64,000 bases of DNA, taken from the NCBI GenBank assembly GCA_036268455.1, contig DATAUD010000025.1, positions 40,992-104,991 on the forward strand, read 5' to 3'. The stretch is from DATAUD01 sp036268455 (GTDB taxonomy: Bacteria > Verrucomicrobiota > Verrucomicrobiia > Limisphaerales > Palsa-1400). The notes below the pieces were generated by a model. The model was not told the origin of the DNA, made no database searches, and saw only the letters and a list, made by a program, of their open reading frames with translations. Position 1 is the stretch's first letter; the number at the start of each line of letters is the position of its first letter. This document shows, piece after piece, positions 43,878 to 52,891 of this stretch. The translations under genes and the position numbers were made by a program.

Positions 43878-44738
43878 CTAAACGGTGCGGGCGTGGCTTT
43901 CGCGCGCTTCCTTGAGCTTTTCCAGGTAAATGATGGGCAGTTTGACACCTCCGATGAGTGGTTTGCCCTTGCTGAAACCGTGGCAGTCCGAGCCGCCGGT
44001 GACGGCCAGTTTAAGGCGGCCTGCCATCTGTAGATATCGCTGCGACGCGCTCGGGGTATGCTTTGTGTGAAAACATTCCAAGCCGTCCAATCCCAGGCCG
44101 GCGAGTTCCGGGATGGCATCGTCGTTGCGATTCAAGCCTGGATGCGCCATGACCGCCAATCCGCCGGCTTCGTGAATCAGTTCTATCGCGTCGAGCGCGG
44201 AAATTTTGTGTTTTGGCACCCAGGCCGGGCGGCCTTTTTTCAAAAATCGTTCAAAGGCTTCTTCGAGGCTGTCGCACAGGCCTTCCTGAACCAACGCTCT
44301 GGCCACGTGGGGACGGCCCGGGGAGTGGCAATTTGCCAGTTCAAAAACCGTTTCGGCTTGCAGCGGCACGTTCAATTGGTTCAATTTGTCAGCCATTTCC
44401 CGAATGCGATTCTGCCGGACAGTCTGAAATCTTTTTATCTCCCCCAGCAATCTCGGATGGTGAATATTGAGAAAATAGCCCAGGAGATGGACTTCGTTAT
44501 CGTGGTATTCCGCCGTCAACTCCGCGCCCGGAATGAATTCAATGCCGAGTAATTCGCACGCCGCCGCCATGCGCGGGCACCCCTCGATAGTGTCATGGTC
44601 CGTCAACGCCATGGCCATCAAGCCGGCTTGGCCGCCTCGGCGGGCGAGTTCTTCAGGCGTGAACGTGCCGTCGGAAAAAAGCGTGTGCAAATGAAGGTCC
44701 GCAAAACCATTCGCATTCGTTGTCGCGGGAGGGTTCAT
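43878..44738 (-). CDS. PHP-domain phosphoesterase
   Basis: 286 residues with the PHP metal motifs FADLHLHTLFSDGTF (12-26), LTDHDTIEG (near 45), a Glu in PGAELTAE, and VMAHPGL, then GSDCHG at the C-terminus. These match the TrpH/YciV-like family (5'-3' exonuclease or nucleoside 3',5'-bisphosphate phosphatase). Its ATG overlaps the nusB stop (ATGA) and it precedes ftsY. Confidence 0.88.
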   Translation of the reverse strand: MNPPATTNANGFADLHLHTLFSDGTFTPEELARRGGQAGLMAMALTDHDTIEGCPRMAAACELLGIEFIPGAELTAEYHDNEVHLLGYFLNIHHPRLLGEIKRFQTVRQNRIREMADKLNQLNVPLQAETVFELANCHSPGRPHVARALVQEGLCDSLEEAFERFLKKGRPAWVPKHKISALDAIELIHEAGGLAVMAHPGLNRNDDAIPELAGLGLDGLECFHTKHTPSASQRYLQMAGRLKLAVTGGSDCHGFSKGKPLIGGVKLPIIYLEKLKEARESHARTV

Positions 44739-45235
44739 TTGCCGGCGCGGGCGGGCCGCTTCAATTCTCCTTTGATTTTGTCCAGGATGCCGTTGACGAA
44801 TTTCCCGCTGTCCTGCGTGGAAAACTTTTTGGCAATATCAACCGCTTCATTGATGCTCACTACAGGAGGAATATCGTCCCGATAGAGCATTTCGTAAATG
44901 GCCAGCCGCATAATATTGCGATCCACCGCGGCCATCCGGCGCAGGTCCCAATTCTGGGCGCATTCCTGAATCTTGTTATCCAATTCAGGGATGCGCTCAA
45001 TCACTCCGCGAATGAGTTTGTCCGCAAAAAGGCGGGTGGCAAGTTCGTCGGCGGAGGGCGGCGGCAACGGGGTTGACTGGCCCCAAGTGGCTGGAGCCTT
45101 CTCGCCGGCAATCGCGAGGGCGCGCTGCGAGTTCCAAAAATGCGAGAGCGCTTCCTCCAGATTTTCCGGAGGATTGAGGTCGTGCTGAAAAAGAAACTGC
45201 ACGGCCCTTTCTCGAGCTTCGCGGCGCTGTCCCAT
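44735..45235 (-). CDS. nusB: transcription antitermination factor NusB
   Basis: 166 residues, all-helical. Binds boxA RNA with NusE/S10 to prevent premature termination in rRNA operons. Family blocks: RREARERAVQFLFQHDLN at the start, then RIPELDNKI, MAAVDRNIMRLAIYEMLYRDDIPPVVSINEAVDIAKKFS split over the middle, and GKFVNGILDKI. A short insert between 45 and 70 is variable in the family. First gene of nusB-PHP-ftsY. Confidence 0.94.
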   Translation of the reverse strand: MGQRREARERAVQFLFQHDLNPPENLEEALSHFWNSQRALAIAGEKAPATWGQSTPLPPPSADELATRLFADKLIRGVIERIPELDNKIQECAQNWDLRRMAAVDRNIMRLAIYEMLYRDDIPPVVSINEAVDIAKKFSTQDSGKFVNGILDKIKGELKRPARAGK

Positions 45236-45279
45236 GACCTATAATGTCCCCAAAACGGCGAATGCAAAAGGAAAATTAA

Positions 45280-46713
45280 TTACAGCGCCTTCACTTCGCT
45301 CACCAGTTCCTGCAACGCCTTCTTCGCGTCGCCAAAGAGCATTCGTGTTTTCGGATCGTAAAAGAGGCCGTTCTCGATTCCCGCAAAACCCGCGCCGCGG
45401 CCGCGCTTGATCACAATCACGTTTTTCGCCTTGTCCGCGTTCAATATCGGCATGCCGTAAATCGGGCTGCCAGGATCGGTCCGCGCGGCGGGATTCACCA
45501 CGTCGTTGGCCCCCACAATCAACGCCACGTCGGCCTGGTCAAACTCGGGGTTGATTTCCTCCATATCCAGCAGTTTGGGATAGGGGACGTCCGCCTCCGC
45601 CAGAAGGACGTTCATGTGGCCCGGCATACGTCCAGCGACAGGGTGAATCGCGTACTTGACTTCCACCCCGCGTTTTTCAAGCAACTCCTCCAATTCATGG
45701 ACAAGGTGCTGCCCCTGCCCAACCGCCAATCCGTATCCGGGAATGATAATGACCTTGCGCGCATAACCCATCATAATGGCGCATTCGGACGCGGCAATTT
45801 CGCGCATCGATTGGTCGGTCGTTGCAATGCCTCCGGGGCCGGCGACGGATCCGAACGATCCAAAAACAACCTTCAACAACGACCGGTTCATCGCTTTGCA
45901 CATCAGCAACGTCAAAAGCGAACCCGCCGCGCCAACGAGAGTGCCCGCAATGATCATCGCCATGTTTTGCATGGAGAAACCCGTCACCGCCGCGGCCAAA
46001 CCGGTGCATGAATTGAGGACGGAAATCACCACCGGCATGTCCGCGCCGCCGATGGGCAATACTTGCAGCACTCCCAGCGCAAGGGCCGACAGCGCGACGA
46101 TGATAATCCAAATCGAGAAGTTTTGATGATACACCGCAATCCACCCGGCGGCGACAATCAGCGCGACCAGCAACGCGTTGATGAGTTTCTGCTGCGGGTA
46201 ACGCACTGGCTTCTCGGTGATCAGCCCTTGCAACTTTCCAAAAGCCACCAGGCTGCCCGTAAAACTGACGGCCCCAAAAACCACTCCCAAAAGCGTCGGA
46301 ATGCAATCCCCCACGCTCCGAGGCGCAAAAACCTGCGGAGTCCATGTGCCCAGCCCCGGAACGGTCAGGGAGAATTGCGCTATCGGCCGGAACCATTCCC
46401 CCAGCGAAATAAACATCGCGCACGCCCCACCCATTCCGTTAAACAGCGACACCATTTGTGGCATCGCCGTCATCTTGACTCGTTTTGCCAGCAGCCAGCC
46501 AGGGGCCGTTCCAATCGCAATCGCCACCAATATCAAGCCGAAGTTCCCCATTCCTGGCAGCACGAACGTTCCCCCCAGCGCCAGCGCCATTCCAATCGCC
46601 GCCACAATGTTCCCCGAACGCGCCGTCCGCGGCGTGCTCAGGCGCTTCAATCCAAGGATGAACAGAAACGAAGCGATTAAATAAGCGGCTTGCGCGACGA
46701 AATCACTGCTCAT
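45280..46713 (-). CDS. pntB: NAD(P) transhydrogenase subunit beta
   Basis: 477 residues. Inner-membrane proton-pumping transhydrogenase, NADP-binding subunit: about eight membrane helices (1-250) followed by domain III with GYGLAVGQGQH, HPVAGRMPGHMNVLLAEA and VALIVGANDVVNPAA. It moves hydride between NADH and NADP, coupled to proton flow. The start overlaps the pntAB stop by 11 bases. Confidence 0.95.
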   Translation of the reverse strand: MSSDFVAQAAYLIASFLFILGLKRLSTPRTARSGNIVAAIGMALALGGTFVLPGMGNFGLILVAIAIGTAPGWLLAKRVKMTAMPQMVSLFNGMGGACAMFISLGEWFRPIAQFSLTVPGLGTWTPQVFAPRSVGDCIPTLLGVVFGAVSFTGSLVAFGKLQGLITEKPVRYPQQKLINALLVALIVAAGWIAVYHQNFSIWIIIVALSALALGVLQVLPIGGADMPVVISVLNSCTGLAAAVTGFSMQNMAMIIAGTLVGAAGSLLTLLMCKAMNRSLLKVVFGSFGSVAGPGGIATTDQSMREIAASECAIMMGYARKVIIIPGYGLAVGQGQHLVHELEELLEKRGVEVKYAIHPVAGRMPGHMNVLLAEADVPYPKLLDMEEINPEFDQADVALIVGANDVVNPAARTDPGSPIYGMPILNADKAKNVIVIKRGRGAGFAGIENGLFYDPKTRMLFGDAKKALQELVSEVKAL

Positions 46714-47026
46714 TTTTTTCGCTATTCCTGGGTTTGGCCTTGAACATTTCGAGCATTCGGTCGGTCACCACGAATCCACCGACGACATTCAGCGTGCCGA
46801 GAATGACCGCGATGAATCCGAGCGCGCAAAGCGTCGCATTGCCCCCGGCTTGGCCAAGCACGATCACTCCGCCGATGAGCACGATGCCGTGAATCGCATT
46901 GGCTCCGCTCATTAACGGGGTGTGCAACACCGTCGGCACGCGGCTGATCACTTCCACCCCGGTAAAAATCGCCAGGATGAAAATATAGATCATGGCCAGG
47001 ACGCCCATTCCGTAGTGAATTCCCAT
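46703..47026 (-). CDS. pntAB: NAD(P) transhydrogenase subunit alpha 2
   Basis: 107 residues from ATG 47026 (MGIHYGMGVL). The small membrane subunit with three to four helices (VISRVPTVLHTPLMSGANAI block). The alpha polypeptide is split into two genes here, as in many bacteria outside the enterics. It follows pntAA by two bases. Confidence 0.93.
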   Translation of the reverse strand: MGIHYGMGVLAMIYIFILAIFTGVEVISRVPTVLHTPLMSGANAIHGIVLIGGVIVLGQAGGNATLCALGFIAVILGTLNVVGGFVVTDRMLEMFKAKPRNSEKNEQ

Positions 47027-47028
47027 AT

Positions 47029-48147
47029 TTATTTCACCTTTCGCTGATGATTCACCTCGCCGTTGAGCGTGATGCACGTCTCGGCGAAAATTTCGTTCTT
47101 CCAATCCATCGTAAATCCATTCTCGTTCGTGATCTCCTGGATGAATGTCGAGAGATTCTTGCTGAACATCCGGCTCGCATCCAGCGGCAGTGTCGCCGGC
47201 AGATTTGTCGGCCCCAGGATCGTCACCCCGTTGTGGCGCACGACTTGGTTCGCCTGCGTCAATTCGCAATTGCCCCCCGATTCCGCCGCCAAATCCACCA
47301 CCACCGATCCCGTCTTCATGGCCTCAACCATTGCGCGCGTGATCAATCGCGGCGCCGGCTTTCCCGGAACCTGCGCCGTCGAAATAATAAAATCCGCCAG
47401 CTTTGCGCGCTCGTGCAGAAGCTGTTGTTGTTTCGCCAGCGTCTCGGCGGAAACCTGGCGCGCATAACCGCCCTTGTCCTCCAAATTTTCCGTCATTGGA
47501 ACCTCGATGAAAGTCGCCCCCAAACTTTTGACCTGCTCCTTCACCGCCGGCCGAACGTCAAAAGCCTCCACAACCGCTCCCAGCCGCCTTGCCGTCGCGA
47601 TCGCCTGCAATCCCGCCACTCCCGCGCCCAAAATCAGCCCCTGGCTCGGTCGAATTGTTCCCGCCGCCGTCGTGAGCATCGGAAGAAAGCGCGGCAGATG
47701 CGTCGCCGCCAGCAGCACCGCGCTATAACCCGCAATCGTCGCCATGCTCGAAAGCGTATCCATGCTTTGCGCCCGAGTGATGCGCGGAATTGCGTCCAGG
47801 CTGAAGCTGATCACCCGCCGTTGCGCAAGGATTTGCGCCGTTTCCGGATTCCGCAGCGGCGCCAGAAAACCGATCAACGCCTTTCCCTCGGGCACAGTCA
47901 TTGCGTCCGTGGCGGAAACCGGGCGCACTTTCAAAAAGCAATCCGCTCCCGCCGCCAGTGATGCCGCATCCGGCACAATTTTTGCCCCCGCCGCCTCAAA
48001 TTCCGCGTCAGGAATGGACGCCGCAAGCCCGGCCCCTGTCTCGATAAACACTCCATGCTTCTTCTTGACGAGTGATTTCACGGAATCTGGCACGAGGGCA
48101 ACCCGTGTTTCCCCGCTAATACCTTCTTTAAAGACTGCAAACTGCAT
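47029..48147 (-). CDS. pntAA: NAD(P) transhydrogenase subunit alpha 1
   Basis: 372 residues from ATG 48147 (MQFAVFKEGISGETRVAL); the frame to 48186 adds an unlikely lead. NAD-binding domain I related to alanine dehydrogenase: GLILGAGVAGLQAIATARRLGAVVEAFDVR is split by the glycine motif, followed by STAQVPGKPAPRLI and VVDLAAESGGNCELT. First gene of pntAA-pntAB-pntB. Confidence 0.94.
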   Translation of the reverse strand: MQFAVFKEGISGETRVALVPDSVKSLVKKKHGVFIETGAGLAASIPDAEFEAAGAKIVPDAASLAAGADCFLKVRPVSATDAMTVPEGKALIGFLAPLRNPETAQILAQRRVISFSLDAIPRITRAQSMDTLSSMATIAGYSAVLLAATHLPRFLPMLTTAAGTIRPSQGLILGAGVAGLQAIATARRLGAVVEAFDVRPAVKEQVKSLGATFIEVPMTENLEDKGGYARQVSAETLAKQQQLLHERAKLADFIISTAQVPGKPAPRLITRAMVEAMKTGSVVVDLAAESGGNCELTQANQVVRHNGVTILGPTNLPATLPLDASRMFSKNLSTFIQEITNENGFTMDWKNEIFAETCITLNGEVNHQRKVK

Positions 48148-48194
48148 TAGTGGGACGAATAGTAAACCCCCCAGCCGCAATTTCAAATCAATCT

Positions 48195-48222
48195 TTGCAA
48201 AAACCTCCTCTGGTTCTAATCT
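48195..48222 (+). promoter_or_regulatory. candidate promoter of pdxH
   Basis: TTGCAA (48195-48200), a 16-base spacer and TAATCT (48217-48222), 20 bases before the pdxH ATG. Confidence 0.4.
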
Positions 48223-48242
48223 AACTTCAATTCGTAATCCTA

Positions 48243-48878
48243 ATGATTATTGAAACTCGATCCGAGTACAAACGCGGCGCGCTCGACCGGGCCGACCTGA
48301 ATCCCAGCCCGTTCGATCAATTTGCCGTTTGGTTCAGCGAAGCGCGCCAGGCAAGCGTCATCGAGCCAAACGCCATGAGCCTCGCCACCACCGGGTCCGA
48401 TGGCCGCCCTTTGGTTCGCACCGTTCTGCTCAAAAGCTACGACCCGCGCGGATTTGTTTTTTACACGAATCTGCAAAGCCGCAAAGGCCGCCAACTCACC
48501 GAAAACCCCGAAGCCTCCGTTCTGTTCCCGTGGCTTGCATTGGAACGCCAGGTGATCATCTCCGGCCCCGTCGAGAAGGTTTCCCGCGAGGAGACCGCCG
48601 AATATTTTGCCACCCGCCCCCGCGGCAGCCAGCTAGGCGCGTGGATATCGCCGCAAAGCTCCGTTATCACCACCCGCGAGGACCTCGAAGAAAAGTGGGA
48701 CGAAATGAACCGCAAGTTCGCCGATGCCCAGGTGCCATTGCCCGAGTGGTGGGGCGGTTACCGTATCGTGCCGCGCGAAATCGAATTCTGGCAAGGCCGT
48801 CCCAGCCGCCTCCACGACCGCTTCCTATACTCCCGCAACCCCGACAATTCCTGGCGCATCGACCGCCTCGCCCCCTAG
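48243..48878 (+). CDS. pdxH: pyridoxine/pyridoxamine 5'-phosphate oxidase
   Basis: 211 residues, FMN enzyme forming pyridoxal phosphate. Motifs: NAMSLATTGSDGRPLVRTVLLK, GFVFYTNLQSRKGRQL, FPWLALERQV, RPRGSQLGAWISPQSS and the C-terminal signature WGGYRIVPREIEFWQGRPSRLHDR (each segment shorter than or near 20 residues). The length fits. Its product feeds PLP enzymes such as BioA and BioF. Confidence 0.95.
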   Translation: MIIETRSEYKRGALDRADLNPSPFDQFAVWFSEARQASVIEPNAMSLATTGSDGRPLVRTVLLKSYDPRGFVFYTNLQSRKGRQLTENPEASVLFPWLALERQVIISGPVEKVSREETAEYFATRPRGSQLGAWISPQSSVITTREDLEEKWDEMNRKFADAQVPLPEWWGGYRIVPREIEFWQGRPSRLHDRFLYSRNPDNSWRIDRLAP

Positions 48879-48886
48879 CGTAGTTC

Positions 48887-48915
48887 TTGACATAAGCCTT
48901 TCCGTTTGCCAGAAT
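48887..48915 (+). promoter_or_regulatory. candidate promoter of the IQM-like gene
   Basis: A perfect TTGACA (48887-48892), a 17-base spacer and CAGAAT (48910-48915), about 60 bases before the ATG at 48976. Confidence 0.55.
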
Positions 48916-48975
48916 CGATGGGTGCGTGGCAAAAGCCAAAACGTTTCTGTTTCCCACTATAAACCCCATTAATTT

Positions 48976-50100
48976 ATGAATATCTTACACCTCGGCACCG
49001 GTTCCAAATCCCGGCAATACCAAGCCGTCCAAGGCGCTTCCAGCATCCCAACCGTGACCGTCTGGCTCAACCAGACGAAAGACAAAGGCGGACGTGATCC
49101 CCTCATGATGGACATCGACGAATGCCTCCGCCTTTACGCGTCCGCCAGGGATGGTTGGGATCGCCTTGCCTTGCTCGGCCGGCTCTATTTCGCCACCAAT
49201 TACTACCTCAAGCGCGCCCCCGGCGTCGCGCCGAAGCCTCAGCGCGAGACGGCTGTCAACCAGTTGTTTCTTACCGTCGTGGACATGCTTTGCAAATCCT
49301 TCAATTGCGCCGTCAACTTCCTACCCAAAATGCTCGAAGAAACCTGGGGGAGCATCCTTACAAAACACGGCTATGACGTTGATACACAGCAGGTTAAGCC
49401 AGGCGCACCATCCAAAGTCGCCGAGTATCTCGACCGCGCGAGCGCCTTGAAATTCAAACTCCACTTCAATGGCGGCAAGGCCTTTATGCGTGACCGCGCC
49501 AAATTCACCTACTGGGTTCCAGCCAACTCCGCCGCCATCGGTTGGACGTGTCCTGCTGGTGATATCGACCCAATGATGAAAAAAGGATACGCTGGCTTTG
49601 CCCTCAGCATGGACCGCGAATTCTTCATGGCCCATCATCGGGGTGGATTTCTCGACGGCAACTTCTTCCACTCTTCCTATCTCGCTGGCAACACCGTTCT
49701 TTGCGCCGGCACCATGCTGATCGAGTATGGTCTGGTAAAAGGCATTGCCAACGACAGCGGCCATTACCAGCCCACGCACGATCATTTGTTGAACGTCGTC
49801 CAAACCCTGAAAATGCACGGCTGCGACATGAACATCATTACCGTATGGTCCGTTCCCTGCTCCTGGAAAGACGACAGCGGCGTCTTGCAGCTAGGTTGGG
49901 GAGCCTGCAGCGCCCTCGAAATGCTCCGCAAGCGCGGCACCGGCTACGGCCTATTCAAGCGGATGGACGCCAACCAAGCGCAGATTGCCAAGCGCACAAA
50001 GGGCGCGCAGGGAGCAAATCCTGTCGTGACACTTCCGCCTCGCGTTCCGCCTCCCGCCCCACCTCCTCGCCGCCCGCCACCTCTCCCGCCGCGCACGTAA
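48976..50100 (+). CDS. unknown protein with IQM-like domain and proline-rich tail
   Basis: 374 residues, no signal peptide or membrane helix. The C-terminal half has YAGFALSMDREFFMA (205-219), GNFFHSSYLAG (228-238), CAGTMLIEYGLVKGI (243-257), SGHYQPT (261-267) and a final (I/V)TVW-type strand. From memory, this run closely follows the core of plant IQ-motif proteins (IQM) and related fungal and bacterial proteins (G.F.HSSFLAG...AAG...SGHY.PT). No IQ calmodulin-binding motif is evident. The last 24 residues are almost only Pro and Arg. It has its own promoter and no related neighbour. Biochemical function unknown. Confidence 0.7.
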   Translation: MNILHLGTGSKSRQYQAVQGASSIPTVTVWLNQTKDKGGRDPLMMDIDECLRLYASARDGWDRLALLGRLYFATNYYLKRAPGVAPKPQRETAVNQLFLTVVDMLCKSFNCAVNFLPKMLEETWGSILTKHGYDVDTQQVKPGAPSKVAEYLDRASALKFKLHFNGGKAFMRDRAKFTYWVPANSAAIGWTCPAGDIDPMMKKGYAGFALSMDREFFMAHHRGGFLDGNFFHSSYLAGNTVLCAGTMLIEYGLVKGIANDSGHYQPTHDHLLNVVQTLKMHGCDMNIITVWSVPCSWKDDSGVLQLGWGACSALEMLRKRGTGYGLFKRMDANQAQIAKRTKGAQGANPVVTLPPRVPPPAPPPRRPPPLPPRT

Positions 50101-50127
50101 CAATCGCCGTTATCTCCGTTAAATGCA

Positions 50128-50970
50128 TTGATGCAGCCCGCGATTTCCAGAAGGGCATTTCTTTCCTCGCTTGCGGTCGGCGGAGCCGCATTTACCGGAT
50201 ATTCCGCCGGGGTCGAGCCAAACTGGCTCAATGTGGGCCGGCACGATGTCCCGGTTCCCGTTCCAGGGTCTCCCGTCAAAATTTTGCACCTCTCGGATTT
50301 TCACGCCTCATGGTGCGTCAGCCTCCATTACATCCAGCAAGCCATCGATCTCGGTTTGAGCCTCAAGCCCGACCTGATTTGCGTTACCGGCGATTTCATC
50401 ACCACCACTTACGACGACTTTGGCGGCTATCAAACCATACTTTCGCGCCTGGCCTCCGCCGCCCCGACGTTCGCCTGCATGGGCAATCACGATGGCGGTC
50501 AGTGGTCTTATCTCCATCATGGATACAAAGACAATTCACTCGTCCAAAATCTGATCCGCCAAAGCCGCATGGATTTGCTGCAAAATAAATCCACGGTCCT
50601 TGACGTCCGAGGGCGGAAAGTGGCGCTTATCGGCCTGGGCGATTGTTACGCCCTGGAGGCGGACCCCCGACGCGCCTTTGCCTCCCCCATTCCTGCCGGG
50701 GCTCTGCGCGTCGTTCTTTCGCATAACCCCGACACCAAAGTCATGCTGGAGCCGTATCCGTGGGACCTGATGCTCTCCGGCCATACTCATGGCGGCCAGC
50801 TTTGGTTGCCGATTATCGGCGCGCCTTTTGCGCCCGTCGAGGACAAGCGCTTTATCGCGGGTCTTTATCGCTGGAGCAACCGTTGGATGCACATCACCAA
50901 AGGCGTCGGAAACGTCTGGGGACTGCGATTCAATTGCCGCCCCGAAGTGAGCCTGCTCACAATCACCTGA
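50128..50970 (+). CDS. Tat-exported metallophosphoesterase, YaeI/LpxG-like
   Basis: 280 residues. Twin-arginine signal SRRAFLSSLAVGGAAF (7-22), then calcineurin-like motifs ILHLSDFHASW (D, H), VTGDFITT (GD), MGNHDGG (GNHD), LSHNPDT and LSGHTHGGQLWLP (GHxH). Members of this subfamily (YaeI, LpxG) hydrolyse phosphodiesters at membranes, including UDP-diacylglucosamine in some. Followed directly, with no gap, by thiS. Confidence 0.88.
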   Translation: MMQPAISRRAFLSSLAVGGAAFTGYSAGVEPNWLNVGRHDVPVPVPGSPVKILHLSDFHASWCVSLHYIQQAIDLGLSLKPDLICVTGDFITTTYDDFGGYQTILSRLASAAPTFACMGNHDGGQWSYLHHGYKDNSLVQNLIRQSRMDLLQNKSTVLDVRGRKVALIGLGDCYALEADPRRAFASPIPAGALRVVLSHNPDTKVMLEPYPWDLMLSGHTHGGQLWLPIIGAPFAPVEDKRFIAGLYRWSNRWMHITKGVGNVWGLRFNCRPEVSLLTIT

Positions 50971-51180
50971 ATGAACGAACCTTGCGTCATCGCCAACGGC
51001 CAGAAGATCCCCTGCCCTTCCCCCTGTACCATCGAGGCGTTTTTGGTGGCGCGGAAACTTCTTCCCCGCAGCGTCGTCGTCGAACATAACGGAGAGGCCG
51101 TGGCCCCGAGCGAATTTGCCACGCGCATAATTACCGGCGGCGACCGTTTGGAAATCGTCAAAATCGTCGCCGGCGGATGA
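50971..51180 (+). CDS. thiS: sulfur carrier protein ThiS
   Basis: 69 residues, ubiquitin-like fold ending in the Gly-Gly tail (VKIVAGG) that is adenylated and thiocarboxylated for thiazole synthesis. Typical blocks are TIEAFLVARKL, VVVEHNGEAV and ITGGDRLEIVKIV. The start abuts the preceding stop and its own stop overlaps the next gene (ATGA). No thiG, thiF or thiH is nearby. Confidence 0.9.
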   Translation: MNEPCVIANGQKIPCPSPCTIEAFLVARKLLPRSVVVEHNGEAVAPSEFATRIITGGDRLEIVKIVAGG

Positions 51181-51896
51181 ACCCCGCGTTGACTGAGTTT
51201 TTGCGATCCTTCGAGGCGGAAATCGTCCTTGGCCAGGTGTTGATACGGCGCAACGGGCGCGAGTTTGAATTGCGCCATGCCGCGGATCGCGACACAAACC
51301 CCGATCTTTTACAATCCGTGCCTGTCGCCCAACTTCGTCCCCTGGCGCAATTTACCGCCACAGGCGCGTTTCGACCGCTCAAGTCCACCCCGAATTTGCG
51401 GCGCGGGTGGCGTGTTTCGCTTGCGGACGACGACGCGCTGGAGTTGGCGCTCAACCATCTTTATCCTGGGGCGATCGCCGATTGGTTTGCCGCGCGCCAG
51501 AATCCTTCGCCCATCACTTCCTATCGCGAATTCACGGCGCGGCAGACCGGGATGTATCGGATTACCACGCTGCTCAATGACACCGTTGCCGGCGCCGCTG
51601 TTCGCGCTTGTTGTCATCCCGATTTTTGCCTCAAACAGCGGTTGTGGTCCGTCGGGCAGTTGGCGACCGATGCGGCATCAGAAAAAAGCATCATACCGTG
51701 CCTCGAACCGTGCGCGATACTTCTCGAATTTGCGCGAAAAGTGGCCCGCCTGGAACAGGAACAGTCACCGCCCCAGCCGCCGCCTGCTCCTGATCCCACA
51801 GTTGCCGAGTGCGACTTCGACGCCCCCGCCAATCCGCGCCGGGTGCGATTTGCCTTGGAAAAACAGGCAATGGCGCGTAGGTTGCCGCTGACTTAA
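51177..51896 (+). CDS. DR2241-like putative Fe-S protein
   Basis: 239 residues. The run FELRHAADRDTNPDLL, QFTATGAFRPLKSTPNLRRGW, LYPGAIADWFA, SYREFTARQTGMYRITTLL, then cysteines in ACCHPDFCLKQRLW and IPCLEPCA resembles the C-terminal stabilising and 4Fe-4S domains of Deinococcus DR2241 (a CbiX-linked protein); the CbiX domain itself is absent here. Five clustered cysteines could hold an Fe-S cluster. A proline-rich stretch (near 200) follows. Translationally coupled to thiS, which suggests a link with sulfur or cofactor chemistry (inference). Family assignment is from memory. Confidence 0.6.
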   Translation: MNPALTEFLRSFEAEIVLGQVLIRRNGREFELRHAADRDTNPDLLQSVPVAQLRPLAQFTATGAFRPLKSTPNLRRGWRVSLADDDALELALNHLYPGAIADWFAARQNPSPITSYREFTARQTGMYRITTLLNDTVAGAAVRACCHPDFCLKQRLWSVGQLATDAASEKSIIPCLEPCAILLEFARKVARLEQEQSPPQPPPAPDPTVAECDFDAPANPRRVRFALEKQAMARRLPLT

Positions 51897-51907
51897 TCGG
51901 AAATCCT

Positions 51908-52870
51908 ATGCGAACTCTTGTGATGCTCTCTTGTGCCGTATTTGCGGCGGCGCTAACTCCGCAATTCCTGTCGGCTGCCCCCGACGCCGCGCCGACCCAC
52001 ACAATCGCGGCCACAGACGCAACCGCGGCATGGACGGAATTGACCGATGCCATGCACCCCCCGCCGGGCCCCCCGGAGTGGCGCAACCAGCGTCCGACGC
52101 AGGCGGAACGCGCCAAGTTCTATCTGCCGTACGTCCTGGCGATAGCCGACAAAGCGAAGGATTTCTACACCAAATTTCCCAACGATTCGCATGTCTTCGA
52201 CGCCCACATGCAGGAATACCAATTGAGTTCCATTGCCGTGCAATTCGGCGACACGGATCAACAATCCCGGGTGGACGCGCTCGAAGATACATTGGAAAAA
52301 AAATATTCGGATCACCCGGAAGTCATGCAAATGCTCCTCCAATCGGCCAATAACAGCGAACCGGCCAAGGCCCGCATTCTCTACCAGAAAGTCCTCGCCA
52401 GCACCGCGCCTCAATCGCTAAAAGATCAGGCGACCGGCGGATTGAAAAAACTCGATTCGGTCGGCAAGCCCGTCGATTTGCAATTTACAGCCGTGGATGG
52501 CCGGCAGGTCGATCTGGCGAAGCTAAAAGGCAAAGTCGTGATGATTGATTTTTGGGCCACGTGGTGTCCGCCGTGCGTCGGCGAAGTTCCCAACGTCAAG
52601 GCAACCTACGACCAGCTTCATCCCCAGGGCTTTGAAATCGTCGGCATCAGCCTCGACAAAAGCAAAGACAGTCTTACGAAATTCACCGCCGAGCATAGCA
52701 TGGAATGGCCGCAATTTTTTGACGGCCTCTATTGGCAAAACAAATACGCGCGTCAATTCGGAATCGAGAGCATCCCGGCCATGTGGTTGATTGACAAGAA
52801 AGGAAACTTGCGCGACCTCGATGGCCGCGAGGACCTCAGCGCCAAGGTGAAGAAACTGCTCGCCGAATAG
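51908..52870 (+). CDS. TlpA/ResA-like thioredoxin-fold protein
   Basis: 320 residues with a signal peptide (1-20). A helical N-terminal region (30-180) precedes a thioredoxin domain with the redox motif WATWCPPC (near 216-223) and the cis-proline region ESIPAMWLIDKKG. It acts in the periplasm, as a thiol-disulfide reductant or in cytochrome c maturation. The N-terminal region may bind a partner. Confidence 0.9.
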   Translation: MRTLVMLSCAVFAAALTPQFLSAAPDAAPTHTIAATDATAAWTELTDAMHPPPGPPEWRNQRPTQAERAKFYLPYVLAIADKAKDFYTKFPNDSHVFDAHMQEYQLSSIAVQFGDTDQQSRVDALEDTLEKKYSDHPEVMQMLLQSANNSEPAKARILYQKVLASTAPQSLKDQATGGLKKLDSVGKPVDLQFTAVDGRQVDLAKLKGKVVMIDFWATWCPPCVGEVPNVKATYDQLHPQGFEIVGISLDKSKDSLTKFTAEHSMEWPQFFDGLYWQNKYARQFGIESIPAMWLIDKKGNLRDLDGREDLSAKVKKLLAE

Positions 52871-52891
52871 AACCAGCCTGAACTCAGTGGG

